Below are positions 51,871 through 57,902 of a stretch of 57,902 nucleotides of DNA, piece after piece. The position numbers were made by a program, and so were the translations under genes. Under the pieces are notes generated by a model. The model was not told the origin of the DNA. It worked only from the letters and a program-made list of their open reading frames with translations, and searched no databases. Source of the stretch: Bacillota bacterium (GTDB lineage Bacteria; Bacillota; Clostridia; Oscillospirales; Oscillospiraceae); NCBI GenBank assembly GCA_021199635.1, contig JAJQHS010000025.1, positions 700-58,601 on the forward strand, read 5' to 3'. Within the stretch, counting starts at the first letter, position 1, and each line of letters opens with the position of its first letter.

Positions 51871-52028
51871 ATCGGGCAAAAATCACACGCTCCGTCCCAG
51901 TGGAAACCGGGAGTTCCGCCTTCCTCCGCCAAGGGTAGCCGGATGCGGTTCACCGCCGGGTTTGTGACAAACTCACAGATCTTTTGTTCCCTTGTGGTAT
52001 ACTAAGTAAAAAAACGGAGGCGAAGCCT

Positions 52029-52406
52029 ATGAAATATGTACCGATCGTCCTGTCGCTGCTCCTTCTGGCTGGCTGCGCAGCAGCTCCGGAAGGGCCCAGC
52101 TACCGCCAAATCAGCATGGACGATGCCATAAAGCTCATGACCGAGGCGGAAGACTATGTCATCCTGGACGTCCGGCGGGCAGATGAATTCGCCGCGGGCC
52201 ACATTCCCGGCGCCATCCATGTGGCAAATGAGTCCATCGGCTCCGGGGCCATCCCCGAACTGCCCAACATGGATCAGCTGATCATGGTCTACTGCCGCAG
52301 CGGCAACCGCAGCAAGCAGGCGTCAAAGAAACTGGCAGGTATGGGCTACACCAATATTGTAGAATTTGGTGGGATCATAGATTGGCCCGGTGAAACGGAA
52401 ACATAA
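52029..52406 (+). CDS. Rhodanese-domain lipoprotein
   Basis: A 125-residue protein. ATG at 52029 follows CGGAGGCG. The signal peptide ends in the lipobox LAGC (Cys16). The rest is a single rhodanese domain: LDVRRADEFAAGHIPGAIHV and active-site loop YCRSGNRS with Cys89. It is anchored outside the membrane, where it may handle sulfane sulfur or thiols. The adjacent peroxiredoxin gene (13 nt downstream) suggests a shared thiol-redox role. Confidence 0.9.
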   Translation: MKYVPIVLSLLLLAGCAAAPEGPSYRQISMDDAIKLMTEAEDYVILDVRRADEFAAGHIPGAIHVANESIGSGAIPELPNMDQLIMVYCRSGNRSKQASKKLAGMGYTNIVEFGGIIDWPGETET

Positions 52407-52419
52407 AGGAGGAATCACA

Positions 52420-52884
52420 ATGCTGGAAGTTGGAGCAAAAGCCCCTGATTTTACTTTGAACGATATGCATGGCCGCCCTGTCAGCCTGTCTGATTTTCTG
52501 GGCAGGCGGGTCGTGCTGTACTTCTACCCCAAGGACAACACCCCCGGCTGTACCCGCCAGGCTTGCGCCTTCGCGCAGCGTTACCAGGCATTCACTGAGG
52601 AGAATGTGGCGGTTATAGGCATCAGCAGGGACAGCGTTGCCTCTCATCTGAAATTTGCCCAGAAATACGCGCTGCCCTTTGTGCTGCTCTCCGATCCGGA
52701 CCACGCGGTGCTGGAAGCCTACGGTGTCTGGCAGGAGAAGAAAAGCTGTGGCAGAGTGAGCATGGGCGTGGTACGCAGCACCTACCTTATAAATGAGGAC
52801 GGGATCATTGAGAACGTCATGCCCAGGGTCAAACCCGATACCAACGCCTCCGACATTCTGGCCTACCTGGGGAAAGAGGCATAA
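52420..52884 (+). CDS. bcp: Thioredoxin-dependent thiol peroxidase (BCP-type peroxiredoxin)
   Basis: A 154-residue peroxiredoxin. ATG at 52420 has AAAGGAGG upstream, preferred over 52390, which lies inside the preceding gene. YFYPKDNTPGCTRQAC contains the peroxidatic Cys44 and the resolving Cys49 five residues on, the atypical 2-Cys arrangement of BCP. It reduces peroxides with electrons from thioredoxin. Normal length. Confidence 0.94.
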   Translation: MLEVGAKAPDFTLNDMHGRPVSLSDFLGRRVVLYFYPKDNTPGCTRQACAFAQRYQAFTEENVAVIGISRDSVASHLKFAQKYALPFVLLSDPDHAVLEAYGVWQEKKSCGRVSMGVVRSTYLINEDGIIENVMPRVKPDTNASDILAYLGKEA

Positions 52885-52955
52885 AATCCCAGCCCTGCCG
52901 GAAAAATGCATGTGGACGGCAATCTGCCCTGGTGGGAATCGCCGCTGGGGAACAC

Positions 52956-52992
52956 AACACGGTGATTTTTCGCAAATCGCCGTGTTTTTTCT
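52956..52992 (+). terminator. Terminator after bcp
   Basis: A 13-bp stem with one wobble (52956-52968 with 52974-52986, loop ttcgc) followed by four more T and CTTTTTT. Confidence 0.85.
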
Positions 52993-53116
52993 TTTTTATC
53001 CGCTGCCCGCCGCCCGCGCCGGAAAAGCTGCGCCGGGAGGGCAGGAATCCGTTGACTTTTTTCAGATTTCGCGGTATGATTTTCCTGGAAAATCATTGCG
53101 AAAGGATGGATTGCCA

Positions 53117-54997
53117 ATGGGCGAGTTTATCGTCAATATCATTCACCGGCCGGAAATGGTTCCGGAGTACGCCGAGAAGGTCACCGGCCACGGGCAGGCG
53201 GAGGACCTGGGGCGCAAGGCGCTGCTGACCGAAAGCCTGGATATCTTCAAAATTCAGCAGGAGGCTGCCCACCGCAATGGCCTGAAAACCACCATTCAGA
53301 TGACCTACGCCAGCCTGTTTAACGACGAGGCAGTGGCGCTGGCCAAGCACGATCACGCCGTCTACGGCGACGAAATCGCCACCACGCTGCTGGGTCTGCC
53401 CTGCGAGGAATTCCGGAAGAAGTACAAAACCAAGGATTTCTGCATCTGGATGTTCGACATGGACATGAAAAAAGCCGTGGTGGACGACGTTTTCGGCAAG
53501 TTCTACGAGCGGTTCGGATTCTACCCCCAGTCCACCGGCAGCTATTATATGGACGCCGCGCTGATCAACTATATTAAGGAAAAGTACCCCATGGTCAAGT
53601 GCGCCGTGGCTACCTGCTGGGAGGAGGGCCCCAAGGCCTACCACACCTGCAATAACTCCTGGTATACCCTGATGGACGGCGGCCCCTGGGCTCCCTGGAT
53701 CCCCTCCAAGGTCAACACCCATGCCCCCGCCGCCAACGAGGCGGAGGATTCCGGCATCGTGGCCATCCCCCACCTGAGCCGGGACCTGCTGGCGTGCTAC
53801 GACGGCAACGGCTCCAATTTCGGCACCCATCCCCAGAATGTACTGCGGGGCATGGTCTATACCCCCGGGCAGTTCGACGAGAGCGGCAACTACGGCGGGC
53901 AGAGCTACCCCTACCTCTATAATCTGATCGACCAGTACCGCTACCAGGAAAGGTTCAACAACGGCTATTCCTACAATATGCAGTTCGTCGGCCCGGGCTG
54001 GATGAACAAAATGGGACGCTGGGAGGCGCCCTACGAGCTGCTGAAAGCCAGCTATGAGGATGGCTGCGCCTACTACGGTCAGCTGAAGAAGGAGGGCAAG
54101 CTGATCGACATGACCATGTCGGAGTTTGCTGACTACTACCGCCAGAAAAAGCACTACACCGAGCCGGAGTGCGCCCTTTGGCGGGACATCGTATACGGCT
54201 CCAACAAGCAGCTGTTCTGGTACTGCGACCCGTATATGCGCGCCTGCGTGAATATGGACCAGGGCGGCGCCATTGTGGACCTGCGCCCCTACGCCGCCAA
54301 GCTGGAATGGGAGATCGGCATCGGCACGCCCCATGTGCAGGAATGCGCCTACCCCTTCCTGATCCAGGAGAAGTACCGGGCTGGCTATTTCACCCACTAC
54401 GCCGGGGAGGGCACCGTGCGCTCCGCCAAAATCTGCCACAATGGCGAGGAGGTGGACCTCTGCCTGTGCCGCACCCACGCCCATTTCAGCGAGGAGCCGC
54501 TGCCCGGCGGCAGGAAGGCACGGCTGCTGACGCTGGACCCGGTGGAGATCGTATTCAGCGACGTGACCGTGAAGCTCCAGACGGTGATCACCTTCCCCGA
54601 GGGCGAAAGCGACATCCGCATTGACCGGCACGTCCTAGAGATGAGCGACCCCAGCGCCGAGATCACCATCAATGAATATATGGTGGCCTGCTACGGCGTC
54701 AACGAGTACCCGGAGGATATGACCTGTGTCCGGCTCTACGCCAACCGGGACGGGGACGACCACGCCCTTTCCTACGCCTACAAGTGCCGGGAGTGCCAGG
54801 TGGCGCAAGCGGACAGCGTGGAGGCGAAGATCCCGCCCATCAAGACCCGGGTCACCCTGGAGGCGCAGGGCCGGGACAAGGTCGGATACTATCGGGAAGG
54901 CTATGCCTTCAGCCCCATGTTTACGCTGGGTTACACCGGCACGCTCAAGGAAAAGGAGGAGTTTACCACATGGCTCAAGCTGGCAAGGGAAAACTGA
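53117..54997 (+). CDS. Putative carbohydrate-active barrel protein (glycoside hydrolase/deacetylase superfamily)
   Basis: A 626-residue cytoplasmic protein with no signal peptide. ATG at 53117 follows AAAGGATGG; an upstream open stretch from 52793 overlaps bcp and is not used. Residues 1-300 look like the barrel of the glycoside hydrolase/deacetylase superfamily (TIQMTYASLFNDEA, HDHAVYGDEIA, TGSYYMDAALINYIKEKYP, ATCWEEGP). The C-terminal about 230 residues are beta-rich. It begins the galactan/galactose operon, so a glycan-processing role is likely, but I cannot name the reaction. Confidence 0.65.
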   Translation: MGEFIVNIIHRPEMVPEYAEKVTGHGQAEDLGRKALLTESLDIFKIQQEAAHRNGLKTTIQMTYASLFNDEAVALAKHDHAVYGDEIATTLLGLPCEEFRKKYKTKDFCIWMFDMDMKKAVVDDVFGKFYERFGFYPQSTGSYYMDAALINYIKEKYPMVKCAVATCWEEGPKAYHTCNNSWYTLMDGGPWAPWIPSKVNTHAPAANEAEDSGIVAIPHLSRDLLACYDGNGSNFGTHPQNVLRGMVYTPGQFDESGNYGGQSYPYLYNLIDQYRYQERFNNGYSYNMQFVGPGWMNKMGRWEAPYELLKASYEDGCAYYGQLKKEGKLIDMTMSEFADYYRQKKHYTEPECALWRDIVYGSNKQLFWYCDPYMRACVNMDQGGAIVDLRPYAAKLEWEIGIGTPHVQECAYPFLIQEKYRAGYFTHYAGEGTVRSAKICHNGEEVDLCLCRTHAHFSEEPLPGGRKARLLTLDPVEIVFSDVTVKLQTVITFPEGESDIRIDRHVLEMSDPSAEITINEYMVACYGVNEYPEDMTCVRLYANRDGDDHALSYAYKCRECQVAQADSVEAKIPPIKTRVTLEAQGRDKVGYYREGYAFSPMFTLGYTGTLKEKEEFTTWLKLAREN

Positions 54998-55197
54998 ATT
55001 ATCGCTGCCCCTCCTGCTTTATGCGGGATCTGGACATCGACATGTTCTACGACAGCGAGAAGCAGGAATACTACTGCATCCGCTGCCAATACACCGGCTC
55101 GGAGGCGGACGTCATCGCCAAAAACGAAATGGCGCGCTTCCGCTACCGGTTCATAAACAAACGCTTCACGGAAGCGGATTTTGAGAAATTTGACTGA
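54970..55197 (+). CDS. Small zinc-ribbon protein
   Basis: A 75-residue protein. ATG at 54970 has AAGGAGGAG upstream and overlaps the end of the preceding gene by 28 bases. CPSC (about 13-16) and CIRC (about 36-39) form a two-pair zinc ribbon, followed by a basic/aromatic helix (MARFRYRFINKRF). Unusual inside a sugar operon; role unknown. Confidence 0.75.
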   Translation: MAQAGKGKLNYRCPSCFMRDLDIDMFYDSEKQEYYCIRCQYTGSEADVIAKNEMARFRYRFINKRFTEADFEKFD

Positions 55198-55231
55198 TCC
55201 TGGGGCATTTTCCCCGGAAAGGACAACGGAA

Positions 55232-56344
55232 ATGGACTTTATCACCGGCTTTGACCTCTCCACGCTGGAGGAGGTGGAGCGCTGCGGCGGGAAATTCTAC
55301 GACGGCGGCGCGGCGGATTCCGCGCTGAACATTCTCCGCCGCCACGGGGGCAATTACCTGCGGCTGCGGCTGTGGAACGATCCCTTCACCCCGGAGGGGG
55401 CGGACTACGGCGCAGGTGTGTGCGACCTGAGCACCGTGCTGCGTCTGGCCCGCCGGGCGAAAAATGTGGGCATGGTGTGGCTGCTGGACCTGCATTATTC
55501 CGATTTCTGGGCGGACCCGGGCAAGCAGACCGTGCCCAAGGCTTGGCAGGGTCTGGATGCAGACGGGCTGGCGCAGGCGGTGTACCGCTACACGCTGGAC
55601 GTGCTGTGTGCCTGCCGCGCCGCGGGGGTGGTGCCTCAAATGGTCCAGGTGGGCAACGAGCTGACCAACGGGCTGCTCTGGCCCTACGGCAGGATGCCGG
55701 ACTATGACAATGTGGCGCGCTTCGTCCGCGCCGGGGTCCGGGCGGTCCGGGAATTTGACCCGGAGATCCCCGTGATGGTGCACCTGGACAACGGGGGCAA
55801 TAACGGATTGTACCGGGACTGGTTCGACCATTTCTTCGCCCGGGGCGGGGAATGCGACGTGATCGGGCTGAGCTACTATCCGCTGTGGCACGGAACCATG
55901 GCGGCGCTGGAGGAGAACCTCCGGGACCTGGCGGCGCGGTATGGCAAGCCGCTGATCTTGGCGGAAACCAGCACCTGCTTCACCCTGGCAGACTACGGCG
56001 CATACGAGCAGCTGCCGCCGGAGCGCCGGAAGGGCGCGCCCATGCGCCCGGAGCTGGTGGAGAAGCTGCCCTATCCCCCCACACCCCAGGGGCAGGCGGA
56101 TTTCCTGGAGGCGCTGCTGGATATCCTCCGCCGCGTCCCCGGCGGGCTGGGGAAGGGCTTCTTCTGGTGGGAGGCAGCCTGGCTCCCCGTACCCGGGTCC
56201 GGCTGGGCGAAGCAGGGCGGCTGGGAATATGTACACGAACGAGGCCCCGGCGGCAACGAATGGGCGAATCAGGCGCTGTTCGACTTTGACGGCAACGCCC
56301 TGCCCGCGCTGAAAATGCTGTCGGAATATGGCAAAACCCATTGA
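55232..56344 (+). CDS. Arabinogalactan endo-beta-1,4-galactanase (GH53), cytoplasmic
   Basis: A 370-residue GH53 enzyme cleaving beta-1,4-galactan. Catalytic acid/base Glu143 in QVGNELTNG and nucleophile Glu245 in LAETST are present, with the NYLRLRLWNDP and LDLHYSDFWADPGKQ signatures. ATG at 55232 follows AAAGGACAACGG. There is no signal peptide, so it probably acts on imported galacto-oligosaccharides in the cytoplasm. It leads into galK (29 nt). Confidence 0.93.
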   Translation: MDFITGFDLSTLEEVERCGGKFYDGGAADSALNILRRHGGNYLRLRLWNDPFTPEGADYGAGVCDLSTVLRLARRAKNVGMVWLLDLHYSDFWADPGKQTVPKAWQGLDADGLAQAVYRYTLDVLCACRAAGVVPQMVQVGNELTNGLLWPYGRMPDYDNVARFVRAGVRAVREFDPEIPVMVHLDNGGNNGLYRDWFDHFFARGGECDVIGLSYYPLWHGTMAALEENLRDLAARYGKPLILAETSTCFTLADYGAYEQLPPERRKGAPMRPELVEKLPYPPTPQGQADFLEALLDILRRVPGGLGKGFFWWEAAWLPVPGSGWAKQGGWEYVHERGPGGNEWANQALFDFDGNALPALKMLSEYGKTH

Positions 56345-56372
56345 ATTTTACGGAAAACCAGGAGGAATTCCT

Positions 56373-57590
56373 ATGCTTACACAGAAATTGATCCTCAAGC
56401 CTGCGGACAGGGCGGTGCTGGACGCGGGCTTCGCCGCCCAGTTCGGCGGCAAGCCGGAGGCCTATTTCTCCGCCCCCGGGCGGACGGAGATCGGCGGCAA
56501 CCATACGGACCACCAGCACGGCCGGGTCCTGGCCGGCGCGGTGGACCTGGATACGCTGGCTGCCGTCCGCGTCACCGGCGGCGGCGCCATCCGGGTGCTT
56601 TCCCAGGGCTATCCCCTTTGCACGGTTTCCCTGGATGCCATGGAGCCCCAGCCGTCGGAGCAGAATACCACCGCCGCGCTGGTCCGGGGCGTGGCCGCCC
56701 GCTTTGCCCAGCTGGGCGCCTCAGTCCAGGGCTTTGACGCCTATGTGACCTCCACGGTGCTGCCCGGGTCCGGGCTGAGCTCCTCCGCCGCGTTTGAGGT
56801 GCTGATGGGCACCATCTGCAACTGCCTTTTCCTGGATGGTAAGCTCCCCGCGCCGGAAATCGCGAAAATCGGCCAGTACGCTGAGAATGTGTACTTCGGC
56901 AAGCCCTGCGGGCTGATGGACCAGATGGCCTCCGCTGTAGGGAATCTGGTGTCCATCGATTTTTCGGATGTCCAGAACCCGGTGATCACCCCCATCGCCT
57001 TCGATTTTTCCGCCTGCGGCTATGCCCTGTGCATCATCGACTCCAAGGCCAGCCACGCGGACCTGACGGAGGAATATGCCGCCATCCCGGCGGAGATGAA
57101 GGCCGTCGCCGCCCATTTCGGCGCGGAGGTGCTACGCCAGGTGCCGGAGGAAACGTTTTACGCCGCCATCCCGGCGCTGCGGCAGGAATGCGGCGACCGA
57201 GCGGTGCTGCGCGCGGTCCACTTCTACCAGGATAACCGCCGGGTGGCGCAGCAGGTACAGGCGCTGACGGATGGGGATTTTGACGCCTTCCTCCGCCTGG
57301 TGCGCCAGTCCGGGGAATCCTCCTGGATGTACCTGCAGAATGTGATCCCCGCTGGCTACATGGAGCACCAGGATATGGCCATCGCCCTGGCGCTTTGCCA
57401 GAAGCTTCTGGACGGCCGGGGTGCGTTCCGGGTCCACGGCGGCGGCTTTGCCGGAACCGTGCAGGCATTTGTGCCTGCGGATATGCTGGAAGGATTCCGG
57501 GCGGGGATCGACAGCGTTCTTGGGCGCGGCGCGTGCCATGTGCTGTCCATCCGCCCCTGGGGCGGCGTACAGATGGAGGTGCAGCCGTGA
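56373..57590 (+). CDS. galK: Galactokinase
   Basis: A 405-residue GHMP kinase that phosphorylates galactose for the Leloir pathway. ATG at 56373 has AGGAGGAAT upstream. The N-terminal signature reads APGRTEIGGNHTDHQHG, matching the galactokinase pattern with small changes. The ATP loop is LPGSGLSSSAAFEV (about 130-143), and the C-terminal motif RVHGGGFAGTVQAFVP is typical. Overlaps galT by GTGA. Confidence 0.94.
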   Translation: MLTQKLILKPADRAVLDAGFAAQFGGKPEAYFSAPGRTEIGGNHTDHQHGRVLAGAVDLDTLAAVRVTGGGAIRVLSQGYPLCTVSLDAMEPQPSEQNTTAALVRGVAARFAQLGASVQGFDAYVTSTVLPGSGLSSSAAFEVLMGTICNCLFLDGKLPAPEIAKIGQYAENVYFGKPCGLMDQMASAVGNLVSIDFSDVQNPVITPIAFDFSACGYALCIIDSKASHADLTEEYAAIPAEMKAVAAHFGAEVLRQVPEETFYAAIPALRQECGDRAVLRAVHFYQDNRRVAQQVQALTDGDFDAFLRLVRQSGESSWMYLQNVIPAGYMEHQDMAIALALCQKLLDGRGAFRVHGGGFAGTVQAFVPADMLEGFRAGIDSVLGRGACHVLSIRPWGGVQMEVQP

Positions 57591-57902
57591 AGATCGAAAC
57601 CTGGATCGACGCGCTGGTGGCCTATGCCATGCGCACCGGCCTTGCCCAGCCGGAGGACCGCTACGTGCTGGTGAACCGTCTGCTGGAAGCGCTGAAAATC
57701 GACGATTATTCCCCCTCCACGGAGCCACTGCCGGAGACGCTGGAGGAAATTCTGAAGGGACTGCTGGATTACGCCGTGGCGCAGGGGCTGTGCGCGGACA
57801 ATGTCACCGCCCGGGACCTGTTCGACACCCGGCTGATGGGGCTGCTGACCCCCATGCCCAGGGAGGTAACTGCCCGGTTCCGGACGCTCTACGCCCAGAG
57901 CC
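57587..57902 (+). CDS. galT: UDP-glucose--hexose-1-phosphate uridylyltransferase, class II, partial
   Basis: About 105 codons to the window edge from GTG at 57587, which overlaps the galK stop and has GGAGGTG upstream. Residues ETWIDALVAYA, LVNRLLEAL and DNVTARDLFDTRLMGLLTPMPREV match the N-terminus of Firmicutes-type (class II) GalT. It would transfer UMP between UDP-glucose and galactose-1-phosphate. The catalytic part lies beyond the window. Confidence 0.9.
   Translation, partial: MKIETWIDALVAYAMRTGLAQPEDRYVLVNRLLEALKIDDYSPSTEPLPETLEEILKGLLDYAVAQGLCADNVTARDLFDTRLMGLLTPMPREVTARFRTLYAQS

Noticed and set aside
51773-52028. Search for a small signal-peptide (AgrD-like) gene near the sensor kinase
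   Set aside because: No short frame with a ribosome binding site and Cys-containing core was found in this spacer or in 49776-49952.

Overview
The window looks like a chromosomal stretch from a moderately GC-rich anaerobic Firmicute of class Clostridia, of the Oscillospiraceae/Ruminococcaceae type. This rests on the AGGAGG-type ribosome binding sites, the TTGACA/TATAAT promoters with 17-nt spacers, a LytTR response regulator with an AgrC-like kinase, a DivIVA-like coiled coil, a second divergent type II topoisomerase pair, a diaminopimelate operon and an intracellular galactan/galactose operon. No species can be named from the sequence alone. No phage, transposase, integrase or CRISPR array was seen.

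Layout. 1-3.8 kb: two tandem large FtsX-type permease genes (the first cut by the window edge) on either side of a small secreted Cys/His-rich protein, with duplicated promoter and N-terminal blocks. 3.9-11.6 kb: a probable seven-gene efflux operon on the minus strand (two ABC-2 ATPases, their permease, a nitroreductase, a Cys-cluster protein and a heterodimeric ABC exporter). It is read from a divergent promoter/operator shared with a TetR-family regulator at 11.7 kb. 12.5-15.7 kb: a zinc-ribbon membrane-anchored protein, an HTH protein divergent from a membrane Ser/Thr kinase, and a YunG-like protein. 15.8-17.7 kb: a second nitroreductase and an FAD dehydrogenase. 17.9-23.6 kb: a tightly coupled plus-strand operon running from a ParB-like/periplasmic-binding-protein fusion through a metallophosphoesterase and a DUF2461 protein to dapA-dapB-dapF.

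23.6-32.9 kb: two convergent glycine tRNAs, a transglutaminase-like lipoprotein, a YitT membrane protein, a divergent topoisomerase A/B pair, and a DivIVA-like protein with a FliB-like Cys-cluster protein. 32.5-41.6 kb: an oligopeptide ABC operon (oppABCDF order plus a DUF3899 protein) whose components are unusually large through internal insertions. 41.9 kb: tRNA-Ala.

42.1-51.8 kb: two tandem cassettes of the form large FtsX / small FtsX / ATPase. In the distal cassette the ATPase has collapsed by an in-frame deletion to a 27-codon remnant. Upstream of the cassettes lies a LytTR/AgrC-like two-component system. The same TTACG direct repeat with 20-bp period sits upstream of the regulator and upstream of the first cassette, which links the system to its likely target. 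52-57.9 kb: a rhodanese lipoprotein, a peroxiredoxin, then a galactan/galactose operon (barrel-fold carbohydrate protein, zinc-ribbon protein, GH53 galactanase, galK, galT cut by the window edge).

The most interesting elements are the repeated FtsX permease modules with their two-component control and collapsed ATPase, the Opp transporter with coordinated insertions in OppC, OppD and OppF, and the cytoplasmic ParB-like/BMP fusion at the head of the dap operon.
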